A stretch of 43,243 nucleotides of DNA from RGIG7332 sp045589235. Its GTDB lineage: Bacteria; Bacillota; Clostridia; Oscillospirales; JAAYXM01. The position numbers and the translations under genes are program-made. Positions 10,001-16,479 of this stretch are shown one piece after another (positions within the stretch are counted from its first letter, which is position 1; every line of letters starts with the position of its first letter). The notes under the pieces were generated by a model. It was not told where the DNA came from. It saw only the letters and a list, made by a program, of their open reading frames with translations, and searched no databases. The stretch spans positions 1 to 43,243 of the forward strand of contig JAZNOR010000093.1 of assembly GCA_045589235.1 (NCBI GenBank), read 5' to 3'.

Positions 10001-10067
10001 CAGCAAATAACGAAAGCGAAAGAGCAAACGCAAGTGCAAGTGCAAGAACTTTTTTAAGGTTCTTCAT
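7002..10067 (-). CDS. Large secreted S-layer-homology (SLH) domain protein
   Basis: Predicted exported cell-surface protein of 1021 aa. The N-terminus MKNLKKVLALALAFALSLSL is a classic Sec signal peptide with cleavage probably after AGA-AQ. SLH modules follow: residues about 33-75 (MLVELGIVGGYPDGSFGPAKNITRAEMTKLVYAL), about 90-140 (FINYCATTGIVGGVGNNKFNPDGNVTVAEAAKMLL) and a weaker third to about 190. SLH domains bind pyruvylated secondary cell-wall polymer. The remaining 800 residues are acidic and Asn/Asp/Thr-rich with many short beta-like stretches, no recognisable enzyme motif and no LPXTG. The start ATG 10065-10067 has GGAGG 8 nt upstream; the open frame extends further upstream but without a signal peptide or Shine-Dalgarno. 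The uniform codon choice and strong promoter suggest abundant expression, as for an S-layer or major surface protein (inference). Confidence 0.9.
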   Translation of the reverse strand: MKNLKKVLALALAFALSLSLFAGAAQFTDAAEINVDYADSVNMLVELGIVGGYPDGSFGPAKNITRAEMTKLVYALKYGPDATEGAIFAGAASKFTDVEAKGASYWAKGFINYCATTGIVGGVGNNKFNPDGNVTVAEAAKMLLVALGADAAKENYAGANWMGNVVSDAIDLGVFGEWKGNPAAAATREVIAYLMGNTLFSPIYVYSPVTGMGSQLDINNKKNITLAEKVFDLNAYEGIVVATDNLSISYDENGQLIQTGSAYKPSTSAVDADITGTWNNAVYAANGNTKTVPVASENECTILVEYVDANGVLVKELVEVGTDADDALLGCKVNVYIKTTNGKKLVVGDLIVDSDTVVYDVPASDITIYPNEDSKSTKNIAPYISILADGKEIKVKSRQSEIAAVAANEDYAADLFADYFYFANANDPSTSKTAAYGAYADGRLTRPALAGNGQAASQHEFMKDLGKTSCANYRVISVDGGASVSYIIRTAEPDLKRVGAISEAAGTISLGGAAISLEDVVMPEGIKKGDMVLAWYEGTTLYLDTVEQVTGMATIVDKDTISVNDKEYVVDSTIFNLGSGIENISQYFIANNNNNDGTVFTVYGDYVLDIDGEGIAANIDEYAVVIDSSFDYDEAVAKVRLAFADETTGVYTINRVDNKVIESKGAGYNVPVVYKNDAAVGMVFRYRVNADGTVNLYSSDNGNIVNKAIGTPAITNYNFYDDSTKYATADDAVVYLLYGGLANNGDPTDQLDYEAVKAAVYKISDIDNNQTHSALNLYDADAKNKKSVANYGYVLNSGVTKNVVVAAYSVGDSKPTITPKTGGFAYVLDAEYDYNYDTSNYFATFTLIGEDGLITAKTAEQIDIDLNDTAKVGGIPKDNDGATKGEFKRGTIANARISGDKITAIEILADLNALATPITAQTTNGFFYATIANVGSRSITLYPYSTVANDTENASPAAIPFNIVENTNNFVQIAIDGDEFVEDGEIETITKNETIPAKGFNAIVHIDNGAIAKVISLHNNY

Positions 10068-10121
10068 GGTGTTTTCCTCCCATAAATTAAATTTTTGGGC
10101 AATTCGCCCTTTACGGTTATT

Positions 10122-10150
10122 ATAATACAACATTAAAATTTTGTCGTCAA
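10122..10150 (-). promoter_or_regulatory. Promoter of the SLH gene
   Basis: Minus strand TTGACG (10145-10150), 17-nt spacer, TATTAT (10122-10127). The short leader contains a small hairpin GGGC-GAATT-GCCC (10097-10109) between promoter and ribosome binding site, possibly an mRNA-stabilising 5' element. Confidence 0.65.
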
Positions 10151-10176
10151 GCGGTTTTGGTTAGGTGTAATATAAC

Positions 10177-10203
10177 TGTAACATAACTGCATTTTCTGTT
10201 ACA
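10177..10203. repeat. Inverted repeat TGTAACA-N13-TGTTACA upstream of the SLH promoter
   Basis: A perfect 7-bp inverted repeat, arms at 10177-10183 and 10197-10203, lying 27 bp upstream of the SLH -35 box and 30 bp upstream of the candidate prfB -35 box. An overlapping direct repeat ATAACTG recurs with 11-bp (one-turn) phasing. It looks like a regulator operator, but no binding protein can be named. Confidence 0.4.
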
Positions 10204-10232
10204 AAAGCAAATTTTACGTAATAATTTTTGCA

Positions 10233-10261
10233 TTGCGTATATATGTCTTTTATGCTATATT
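10233..10261 (+). promoter_or_regulatory. Candidate promoter of prfB
   Basis: TTGCGT (10233-10238), 17-nt spacer, TATATT (10256-10261), 35 nt upstream of the prfB start. Confidence 0.45.
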
Positions 10262-10295
10262 ATATATAGAAGAAACTTTTCGGAGGATTTTTAAT

Positions 10296-11408
10296 ATGGT
10301 TGAACTTACAGAACACAAGCTTCGTTTAAATTCACTTAGTGCTCCTTTGGCGGAACTTCGCGAAGCTCTTGATATAAACAAGGCCATTGATTCCATTGCC
10401 GAGCTTGAAGCTGAGTCCGCAAAAGACGGTTTCTGGGATGACCTTGCAAATTCACAAAAGGTGCTGCAGCAGATTAAGCAGTTACGCGATAAAGTCGAAC
10501 GTTTCAATTCACTTGCCCAAAATCTTGACGATGCGATTACACTTTGCGAAATGGCAATCGAAGAAAACGATGAGTCTCTCACCGATGAAGTTGCTGATTC
10601 TCTAAAGCAAATTGAAGCTGAGCTTGAAGATCAGCGACTCGCTACTCTGCTGTCCGGTGAATATGACAGTAATAATGCGATTATGAGTTTCCAGGCAGGT
10701 GCCGGTGGTACCGAAGCTATGGACTGGGCAGAGATGTTATACCGTATGTACACCCGTTGGGCCGAGCGCCACGGATTTACATATAAAATACTCGATTATT
10801 TAGACGGTGAAGAGGCAGGAATGAAATCTGCAAGCATTTTAATTGAAGGCGAAAACGCCTATGGATATTTAAAGAGCGAGATGGGTGTTCACCGTTTGGT
10901 GCGCATTTCTCCGTTTGATTCCTCCGGCAGACGCCACACTTCCTTTGCTGCAATTGAAGTTATGCCGGAAATAAATGAGGAGATTGAAATTGACATACGC
11001 GATGCTGACCTGCGAGTTGACACTTATCGCGCAAGTGGTGCCGGCGGTCAGCACGTTAATAAAACAGATTCCGCTGTGCGCATTACACATTTGCCGACAG
11101 GTATCGTTGTCGCTTGCCAGAACGAGCGAAGCCAGCATCAGAATCGCGATGTTGCAATGAAGATGTTAAAGTCAAAGCTCATTGAAATAAAAGAACGCGA
11201 AAATCTCGAACGAATTGATGATATCAAGGGCGAGCAAAAGACAATAGAATGGGGTAGCCAAATTCGCTCTTACGTGTTTATGCCCTATACCCTCGCCAAG
11301 GACCACCGCACCAACTTTGAAAACGGTAACATAAACGCAGTTATGGACGGTGATCTCGACGGATTTATAAATGCATATCTCAAAATGAAAGCAAAAGACG
11401 GAGATTAA
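10296..11408 (+). CDS. prfB: Peptide chain release factor 2
   Basis: Class I release factor recognising UGA and UAA and triggering peptidyl-tRNA hydrolysis. Key motifs: the RF2 tripeptide SPF in VRISPFDSSGRRHTSFA (stop-codon recognition) and the GGQ catalytic loop in RASGAGGQHVNKTDSAVR. Length 370 aa matches the family. The ATG at 10296 lies 9 nt behind CGGAGG; the open frame extends further upstream but lacks a ribosome binding site. Most bacterial prfB genes need a +1 frameshift at CTT TGA near codon 25. Here codon 25 is CTT and codon 26 is GAT, so the gene reads straight through and the autoregulatory frameshift has been lost. The stop codon lies in the loop of a terminator hairpin shared with the convergent hydrolase gene. 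Confidence 0.97.
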   Translation: MVELTEHKLRLNSLSAPLAELREALDINKAIDSIAELEAESAKDGFWDDLANSQKVLQQIKQLRDKVERFNSLAQNLDDAITLCEMAIEENDESLTDEVADSLKQIEAELEDQRLATLLSGEYDSNNAIMSFQAGAGGTEAMDWAEMLYRMYTRWAERHGFTYKILDYLDGEEAGMKSASILIEGENAYGYLKSEMGVHRLVRISPFDSSGRRHTSFAAIEVMPEINEEIEIDIRDADLRVDTYRASGAGGQHVNKTDSAVRITHLPTGIVVACQNERSQHQNRDVAMKMLKSKLIEIKERENLERIDDIKGEQKTIEWGSQIRSYVFMPYTLAKDHRTNFENGNINAVMDGDLDGFINAYLKMKAKDGD

Positions 11409-11421
11409 ATCTCCGTCTTTT
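11393..11421. terminator. Bidirectional terminator with both genes' stop codons in its loop
   Basis: Stem AAAAGACGGAGAT/ATCTCCGTCTTTT (11393-11405 and 11409-11421) with the 3-nt loop TAA at 11406-11408. That loop is the prfB stop codon, and the stop codon of the convergent gene is at 11405-11407. A T-run follows on each strand, so one hairpin can end both transcripts. Confidence 0.85.
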
Positions 11422-12286
11422 TTAATAAGCTTTCAAAGCATTCCTTATATTTTTCAGGATCCGTCAAAAAGCTGAGCACATGACCCGCCCCGGGGAACAC
11501 AACTCGCTCATCTCCATCTTTGCAGCTTTTGAATATTTTTTCACTCATAGCGTGCGGCACGAACGCATCGGCATCACCGTGGATTATTAAAATAGGCACT
11601 TTTGATTTCCTTACCGCTGCGCAAACATCGGCATCATCTAAATTGCACTTCATATATAATTTAGCCGCAAGGTGCACAAACGGATATGCAAGATTTGGTG
11701 GCAAATGCATATCGCGACAAACTTTTTTTATTATATTGCGTGGTGTATCGTACGGTGAATCCGCAAGAATTGCAACGACATTGTTGGGTAAATCAAGTCC
11801 CGACGCAAGAAGTACGGTAGATGCGCCCATGGAAACACCATCTAAAATTATTTTAACGTCACCAAATCTGTCCTTTGCCCAATTTACCCAGGATAAAACA
11901 TCGTATCGTTCACGCACACCGAAGGTAAGATGTTTTCCTTCACTCAGGCCATGGCCTCGCTCGTCTACCGCGAGCACATTAAAGCCCAAACTCTGAGCGT
12001 ACGGGATTCCACCCGAGAAATCGCAAATTGCCGAGCTTCGGTAGCCGTGGAATAAAATTTCAAGTGGCGCCCCGTCACGCGTATGATAATACCGTGCAGC
12101 GAGTTTCAAACCATCAAAGCTCTCGGTGTACACCTGCTCATATGGCAGCTTTTCTGCTATATCCATCATTTCGTGCATTTGATCTTTGTAATCTTCATAC
12201 TGCAAACCGTAAGGGGTGGAGAGAATATTTCCGCCGCGTGACTTTTTGGTCGAAAATGCTTTGCGATAGCAATAATATAAAAGCAT
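11405..12286 (-). CDS. Alpha/beta hydrolase (serine esterase/peptidase-like)
   Basis: Alpha/beta-hydrolase fold protein of 293 aa. Oxyanion motif HGYRSS near residue 79, nucleophile elbow DGVSMGAS near 150, catalytic Asp in HGDADAFVP and catalytic His in GAGHVLSF, so the Ser-Asp-His triad is complete. Relatives are annotated as BAAT/acyl-CoA thioester hydrolase-like or S9-type; the substrate is unknown. The N-terminus (MLLYYCYRKAF) is short and only weakly hydrophobic, where many homologues carry a membrane anchor, so it may be trimmed. The start at 12286 has AAGGTGA close by, overlapping the stop of yitT (9-nt gap), so it is the second gene of an operon. Confidence 0.85.
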   Translation of the reverse strand: MLLYYCYRKAFSTKKSRGGNILSTPYGLQYEDYKDQMHEMMDIAEKLPYEQVYTESFDGLKLAARYYHTRDGAPLEILFHGYRSSAICDFSGGIPYAQSLGFNVLAVDERGHGLSEGKHLTFGVRERYDVLSWVNWAKDRFGDVKIILDGVSMGASTVLLASGLDLPNNVVAILADSPYDTPRNIIKKVCRDMHLPPNLAYPFVHLAAKLYMKCNLDDADVCAAVRKSKVPILIIHGDADAFVPHAMSEKIFKSCKDGDERVVFPGAGHVLSFLTDPEKYKECFESLLKKTEI

Positions 12287-12295
12287 AATATCACC

Positions 12296-13183
12296 TTATT
12301 TTATACGTTTAAAGTTACCGTAGGTTTCATTTACCGTTTCAGCAAAAGAAAAGGTGTTGTCATACTTTTTAAGTATATCCTGAAACTCGACAATCTGGTG
12401 CTTGTTTATAACGCAAATAAGCATCGCCTTCTCAGTATGGCTAAATGAACCCATAGCAGTAATTTGCGTCGAACCATGCTTTAAGGTTGAAAAAATTTCA
12501 TTTGATATTTCCGTAGGGTGGTTTGTTATTATAGTAAACTTACACGCGGTCTTTGTACCTTTAATAATATAGCTTCCGATAAAACTTGAGATAAAGCAAT
12601 ATAAAATACAGAGGCAGACAGGCTTGTAGTCGTAAACCAATGTATCTCCAAGCGGCTTCGCATATACAAAAAATGAAACAATTGCAACAAATGCATTTAA
12701 TATAAATGTAACCCAGAAAAAGTTAAGCTCCGGTTTTCTTTTACTTATATATTTGGAAACAATATCCGTGCCACCGGTTGATGCATTCGATCTGAAGCAC
12801 ACACCGTATACAAATCCGCTTATAACGCCCGAGAGTATCACAGGGAATACAGTATCGTGTCCCTGCGCATTGTACTGAAATTCGTGAAGCCCCAATTTCT
12901 GCAAATAAAGAAAAACAAATGAATAAGTAAGGCAGAATGCAAGCGAACGTTTTGCAAAAGCTTTATCTACCATAAAATATGCCAGAATACAAAGCGGTAT
13001 ATTTATAATAAGCGACATATAACCGATACTAAAACCCGTCTTATACTGAATCATAGTCGCAATCCCGTTGAGACCTGCAGGTGCGAATCCATTTTCAACA
13101 ATGAACAGCTGATAGTTAAAGGCAAGCAAAACCGCAATTAACATTATGCTGAGATAGACAATTAAATCACCAAATTTTTTCAT
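12296..13183 (-). CDS. YitT family membrane protein (DUF161 plus DUF2179)
   Basis: Polytopic membrane protein of unknown transport or regulatory role, 295 aa. The N-terminal half has about five to six hydrophobic helices (YitT_membrane) with the conserved GLNGIATMIQYKTGFSIG and NASTGGTDIVSKYISKR. The C-terminal soluble DUF2179 domain starts near residue 210 (TACKFTIITNHPTEISNEIF) and includes LKHGSTQITAMGSFSHTEK. The start at 13183 lies behind GGAG. It is the first gene of a two-gene operon with the hydrolase, from a promoter at 13212-13240. Confidence 0.93.
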   Translation of the reverse strand: MKKFGDLIVYLSIMLIAVLLAFNYQLFIVENGFAPAGLNGIATMIQYKTGFSIGYMSLIINIPLCILAYFMVDKAFAKRSLAFCLTYSFVFLYLQKLGLHEFQYNAQGHDTVFPVILSGVISGFVYGVCFRSNASTGGTDIVSKYISKRKPELNFFWVTFILNAFVAIVSFFVYAKPLGDTLVYDYKPVCLCILYCFISSFIGSYIIKGTKTACKFTIITNHPTEISNEIFSTLKHGSTQITAMGSFSHTEKAMLICVINKHQIVEFQDILKKYDNTFSFAETVNETYGNFKRIK

Positions 13184-13211
13184 TTTTGCTCATCTCCGTT
13201 TCTTCGCGTAA

Positions 13212-13240
13212 ATTATAGCACAAGCGCACCTTGATTTCAA
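13212..13240 (-). promoter_or_regulatory. Promoter of the yitT-hydrolase operon
   Basis: Minus strand TTGAAA (13235-13240), 17-nt spacer, TATAAT (13212-13217). Confidence 0.7.
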
Positions 13241-13257
13241 TGCAAATTTTTAACACA

Positions 13258-13285
13258 AAAAAGAGAGTCTTACGACTCTCTTTTT
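13258..13285 (-). terminator. Terminator overlapping the ygjV stop codon
   Basis: Stem GAGAGTC/GACTCTC (13263-13269 and 13274-13280) extended by A/T pairs. On the minus strand the loop is GTAA and contains the stop codon of the upstream ygjV-like gene; a U-run follows. The 5' arm encodes the last residues of the protein. Confidence 0.8.
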
Positions 13286-13809
13286 ATGTCTAATCTGAAT
13301 ATTCCGATGCCGATCGAAATAAGGCAAAATATCTCGCACAAAATTCCGCCAATTGCAAAATTTACTATGTTGTAAATAAGCCAGCTGACTGAATTCACAA
13401 TACCGAATCTTCTTATCATTTTTGCACGTTGCATTTTAAATCCGATTGTTGTAAAAGTAAGCGCAATTACAGGCAAAACTTCTATTATGAAATTAAATGC
13501 TGTCGGCTCTTTGGCAAATACGGTAAATGTAAGAATATAAGAAGCAACAAAAAGTGCTATAAAGATAACAAGCCATATTGTTTTATCCGCGTGGCATTTT
13601 TCTTTATTAGCATAAACTGCAGCGCGTGCAATCGCAATCGCGTTGAGCATACCGGCGCCAACTGCGCCAATCATAAAATAACTTATTGCAAAAAGCGATG
13701 CCGCGCAGAACTGCATTAACATTACCGAGCGTGCCTTTTTGCCTTGGAACGAAATTACATTAAAAAACATACCGGCAATTCCAAGTACCTGGCCTATTAT
13801 TTCTATCAT
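13270..13809 (-). CDS. YgjV-family inner membrane protein (paralogue 1)
   Basis: 179-aa membrane protein with about six predicted helices, matching the bacterial YgjV inner-membrane family (function unknown). Features: a start with GQVLGIAGMFFNVISFQGKKARSVMLMQF, then AASLFAISYFMIGAVGAGMLNAIA, and the conserved FKMQRAKMIRRFGIVNSVSWLIYN. It is last in a three-gene operon with two alpha/beta hydrolases. A 1-nt gap separates its ATG from the preceding stop, and its GGAG is inside the upstream gene, implying translational coupling. A second member of the family lies at 19409-19909. Confidence 0.85.
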   Translation of the reverse strand: MIEIIGQVLGIAGMFFNVISFQGKKARSVMLMQFCAASLFAISYFMIGAVGAGMLNAIAIARAAVYANKEKCHADKTIWLVIFIALFVASYILTFTVFAKEPTAFNFIIEVLPVIALTFTTIGFKMQRAKMIRRFGIVNSVSWLIYNIVNFAIGGILCEIFCLISIGIGIFRLDIKRES

Positions 13810-13810
13810 A

Positions 13811-14551
13811 TTATTCTCCCTTTATAAATTCACAGACCATTTTGCCAAAAATAAAGTCTCCGTTTTCATCTTTTTTGCTCACATACTCGCAATGCTTGCC
13901 ATGCATAAGCTTGTATGTAATTTTATCCTCGTGACCAAACTGCTTTAATGTTGAAAGCATAAGCTGGGTCTGCTCATATCTGTTCGGTATGTCATTATCG
14001 GATACAATAATAAACATTTTGGGATATTCCTCATCTTCGCCAATGTGATAAAGTGATGCAGAATCGTCAATCATAACGCGACGCGTGTCAATTTTTCTCT
14101 CACGAAGAATGTTGTAATGACAGGTTGGCTGACCTGCATCAAGCACAAAGCCCGATACATCCATAGGAGAAATTCCATGCACTGCAAGAAGTTGTCTGTT
14201 AAAGCAGAGCATCTGAGAAATATATCCGCCCGCGGAGCTTCCACCGACATAAATCCCCTCAACATTTCCGTAATTTTTCATATTCTTAAAGGTTTGCGCA
14301 ACAACCTGCGCTGCATCCTCTAAAAACTCAGGGTATTTTGCATCGGGGTACATTCTGTAATTTGCATTGACTACTGCAACGCCGTGGGAAGCAAAGTATT
14401 CGCAAAGGTCATTATAATGGGTTTTATCGCCCTCTTCAAGACCTCCACCGTGGAAGTAAACGAATACCGGAAAGCTTTCAGCATCGGGCAAGTAAATATC
14501 AAAGCTCTGAAGCTCGTGGTTTCCGTAATAAATATCTGGAATTTTTTTCAT
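13811..14551 (-). CDS. Alpha/beta hydrolase, HSL/BD-FAE-like esterase
   Basis: Predicted cytoplasmic esterase, 246 aa. The oxyanion-hole motif HGGG (YFHGGGLEEGD, about residue 34) is followed by VVNANYRMYPDAKYPEFLEDA, nucleophile elbow GGSSAGGY, an Asp in VSDNDIPNR and a terminal His in MHGKHCEY. This is the arrangement of hormone-sensitive-lipase/kynurenine-formamidase-like esterases. There is no signal peptide. The start at 14551 is 9 nt downstream of the previous gene's stop. Confidence 0.85.
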   Translation of the reverse strand: MKKIPDIYYGNHELQSFDIYLPDAESFPVFVYFHGGGLEEGDKTHYNDLCEYFASHGVAVVNANYRMYPDAKYPEFLEDAAQVVAQTFKNMKNYGNVEGIYVGGSSAGGYISQMLCFNRQLLAVHGISPMDVSGFVLDAGQPTCHYNILRERKIDTRRVMIDDSASLYHIGEDEEYPKMFIIVSDNDIPNRYEQTQLMLSTLKQFGHEDKITYKLMHGKHCEYVSKKDENGDFIFGKMVCEFIKGE

Positions 14552-14560
14552 AACAATCCC

Positions 14561-15274
14561 CTAACTGTTGGCAATAATAAATTCAACGATCTCGGTATTA
14601 TCATCAAGCTTTCCGTGCGGATGATGACCGCGGTATTCAACAGGAATTACTTTAAGAAGCTCTGTGCCCTCATATACTTCTTCGAGAAGTGCTCCGTTAA
14701 ATTGATAAGGTACTGTTGCATCCTCCGTGCCATAGGACATTATAACAGGAATTTCATTTTCAATCAATAACCCTATCATATTTACGGGATTTTCTTCAAA
14801 TCCAGAAAGCTCGTAACGCTTAAGATTAGGAAACGTCTTTGAAATCTCATTTTCCCACACTCTGCCACTTGATATATACTTGCGCATACTCGAATAATCA
14901 ACAACAGGTGCATCAATAAACATACAAGAAATTAGCTCCGGATAATAGCTGGCAAAAAGAACAGCCTGCGCTCCGCCGAGACTCATACCGATTGGCACAC
15001 ACTTGCCGTTTAAATTATATTTTTCACTCAAAAACTTAATAAGGCGCGCCTTGGTGTCAAAATCAGGCTTTGAGAGAAAACGCGAGCCCTGGTTTTTAAC
15101 AAAAACAAGGTGATATCCGCGCTCAATGAGCTTTATCTCAACATCGGGATACGCCTCCCAATATTCCATTTTAAGTGCAAGCTTTCCGTTTGGATTTTGA
15201 GGGCAAATAAGCTTTACTTCCCTGCCCTCAAACTCGAAATCAAGAACATCGAAACCATTTAAATCTACCTTCAT
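14561..15274 (-). CDS. Alpha/beta hydrolase of unknown substrate
   Basis: Alpha/beta-hydrolase fold, 237 aa: nucleophile elbow PIGMSLGGAQAVLFAS, Asp in SYGTEDATVPY and His in YRGHHPHGKL. The sequence before the elbow (GYHLVFVKNQGSRFLSKPDFD) is consistent with the fold's strand 4 region. I place the start at ATG 15274, not the in-frame ATG at 15295: the promoter's -10 box ends at 15298, so transcription should begin at about 15291, and AAGGATG sits correctly before 15274. First gene of a three-gene operon with the esterase and the ygjV-like gene. Substrate unknown. Confidence 0.82.
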   Translation of the reverse strand: MKVDLNGFDVLDFEFEGREVKLICPQNPNGKLALKMEYWEAYPDVEIKLIERGYHLVFVKNQGSRFLSKPDFDTKARLIKFLSEKYNLNGKCVPIGMSLGGAQAVLFASYYPELISCMFIDAPVVDYSSMRKYISSGRVWENEISKTFPNLKRYELSGFEENPVNMIGLLIENEIPVIMSYGTEDATVPYQFNGALLEEVYEGTELLKVIPVEYRGHHPHGKLDDNTEIVEFIIANS

Positions 15275-15297
15275 TAAAATCACATCCTTTGTCATCT

Positions 15298-15327
15298 ATT
15301 ATATCGCGCTTTCTCACTACGTGTCAA
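15298..15327 (-). promoter_or_regulatory. Promoter of the hydrolase-esterase-ygjV operon
   Basis: Minus strand TTGACA (15322-15327), 18-nt spacer, TATAAT (15298-15303). It sits next to the start codon and implies a very short 5' UTR, which decides the start of the first gene. Confidence 0.75.
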
Positions 15328-15350
15328 TAAAACAAAAGTAGCGGATATGT

Positions 15351-15386
15351 ATAACAAAAGGACACTTCTCAGTGTCCTTTTGTTAT
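15351..15386 (-). terminator. Strong terminator of the SGNH hydrolase gene
   Basis: Perfect 16-bp stem (15351-15366 with 15371-15386) and 4-nt loop TCTC, immediately after the stop codon of the minus-strand SGNH gene. It separates this gene from the next promoter. Confidence 0.85.
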
Positions 15387-15388
15387 AA

Positions 15389-16018
15389 TCAGATACCGAT
15401 TGGCTCATCGGTATAAAGCTCTTCTTTATATGCAATTTCTTCCGTTATTCCAAGATGCGGAACAATATGCGATAAAACCTCGTTTGTAAACGCTTCAGTT
15501 CCTGCAGGTGTATAGTAATGCACAGAATCAGAATGAGCGCTTTCCGGAAGTGTTGCCGATACGGCGTACAAATCATTGACCTCAAAACCATGTTTTTCAA
15601 CAATTTCTACTGCAATGCGGTTATATTCTTCTATATCTTCATTATATCGTTTAAAATCCTTGCTCATTTTTTCACTAAGAACTCTGGTTGATGTTGCAAA
15701 AATAACCTTAGCATTCGGGAAAAGCTTTTTAATACGAACACAAATACGTTCTATGTAATAGGCGTAAATCTCCTTTGGAGTGTGCGGCTCTTCTTCAAAA
15801 AGTCTAAGGCAATCCCAAAGACCTGCATTCCAATGAAGAATATCAACGGTGTTACCTTCAAGCATGCTTTTATATTCGTGTATGTTTCGCAAAACATATG
15901 CTGCAAAACGGCAATTTTCATCAGGGAAATATACATTCGCAATCCCGTCTAATGTTTTTTTAACTGCCTTGTCATATCCCATTCGTATCGAGTCACCAAT
16001 AAGTAAAATATTCTTCAT
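15389..16018 (-). CDS. SGNH/GDSL-family hydrolase
   Basis: 209-aa SGNH hydrolase. Block I: IGDSIRMGY with the nucleophilic Ser. Block III: Asn in HWNAGLWDC. Block V: Asp and His in SDSVHYYTPAG. The family includes carbohydrate acetylesterases and lysophospholipases; the lack of a signal peptide implies a cytosolic substrate such as an imported acylated oligosaccharide (inference). The start at 16018 is preceded by AGGGGG. Monocistronic, with its own promoter and terminator. Confidence 0.88.
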   Translation of the reverse strand: MKNILLIGDSIRMGYDKAVKKTLDGIANVYFPDENCRFAAYVLRNIHEYKSMLEGNTVDILHWNAGLWDCLRLFEEEPHTPKEIYAYYIERICVRIKKLFPNAKVIFATSTRVLSEKMSKDFKRYNEDIEEYNRIAVEIVEKHGFEVNDLYAVSATLPESAHSDSVHYYTPAGTEAFTNEVLSHIVPHLGITEEIAYKEELYTDEPIGI

Positions 16019-16040
16019 TGCTCTGCCCCCTTTGTTCTGT

Positions 16041-16069
16041 ATTATAACAGAATTTATCCGTTAAATCAA
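16041..16069 (-). promoter_or_regulatory. Promoter of the SGNH hydrolase gene
   Basis: Minus strand TTGATT (16064-16069), 17-nt spacer, TATAAT (16041-16046), about 22 nt upstream of the start codon. Confidence 0.65.
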
Positions 16070-16082
16070 TCGTTAAAAATTC

Positions 16083-16188
16083 TGGGAGAAGGTGGATTCG
16101 CGAGCCGCGCACTAAAAAACAGTCCACCGGACTGTTTCTTGCTATCTGCAGACAGCCGTGCTGTTCTCATCTCACATTCTCGTAACAA
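16083..16188. repeat. Orphan segment with a tRNA-Tyr 3'-end duplication and small hairpins
   Basis: Positions 16083-16100 repeat exactly the 18 bp at 16235-16252, the acceptor/T-arm end of tRNA-Tyr. Next to this is a hairpin AAACAGTCC-ACC-GGACTGTTT (16117-16137) and then ACAGC-CGT-GCTGT. No open frame or integrase is present. It may be a remnant of a recombination event in the tRNA 3' end, or a copy of a tRNA-associated repeat element. The segment between the SGNH promoter and the tRNA operon terminator holds nothing else I recognise. Confidence 0.5.
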
Positions 16189-16232
16189 AAATTCAAAGGG
16201 TACCAACCTAACGGATTGTACCCTTTGAATTT
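16189..16232 (-). terminator. Terminator of the tRNA-Thr/tRNA-Tyr operon
   Basis: Perfect 15-bp stem (16189-16203 with 16218-16232) around a 14-nt loop, starting at the CCA end of tRNA-Tyr; on the minus strand it is followed by TTTTTG. Confidence 0.85.
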
Positions 16233-16316
16233 GGTGGGAGAAGGTGGATTCGAACCACCGAAGGCAATGCCAACAGATTTACAGTCTGCCCCCTTTGGCC
16301 ACTCGGGAATTCTCCC
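16232..16316 (-). tRNA. tRNA-Tyr (anticodon GTA)
   Basis: 85 nt including encoded CCA. Acceptor GGGAGAA pairs with TTCTCCC, anticodon loop CTGTAAA gives GTA, there is a long variable arm typical of tRNA-Tyr (class II), and the T-arm is GGTGG-TTCGAAT-CCACC. It lies 9 nt downstream of tRNA-Thr. The GTA anticodon is a substrate for queuosine modification, in line with queH in the window. Confidence 0.97.
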
Positions 16317-16325
16317 CTATGAAAT

Positions 16326-16401
16326 TGGAGCTGGTAATAGGACTTGAACCTACAACCTGCTGATTACAAATCAGCTGCTCTGCCAATTGAGCTATACCAG
16401 C
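16326..16401 (-). tRNA. tRNA-Thr (anticodon TGT)
   Basis: 76 nt including encoded CCA. Acceptor GCTGGTA/TACCAGC, D-arm AGCTCAATTGGCAGAGC, anticodon stem CTGAT-TTGTAA-ATCAG giving TGT, T-arm TTCAAGT. First gene of the two-tRNA operon. Confidence 0.97.
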
Positions 16402-16428
16402 ACACCAGTCTACCACAGTGCGTTTTTA

Positions 16429-16457
16429 ATAATAACAGAATTTCTTTCGTTTGTCAA
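16429..16457 (-). promoter_or_regulatory. Promoter of the tRNA operon
   Basis: Minus strand TTGACA (16452-16457), 17-nt spacer, TATTAT (16429-16434), 28 nt upstream of the mature tRNA-Thr 5' end. Confidence 0.75.
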
Positions 16458-16479
16458 CACTTTTTTTAATTTTTTTAAA

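Noticed and set aside
16083..16401. Integrated prophage or genomic island at the tRNA genes
   Set aside because: The repeat encloses only about 130 bp plus the terminator, with no integrase or phage gene anywhere in the window.
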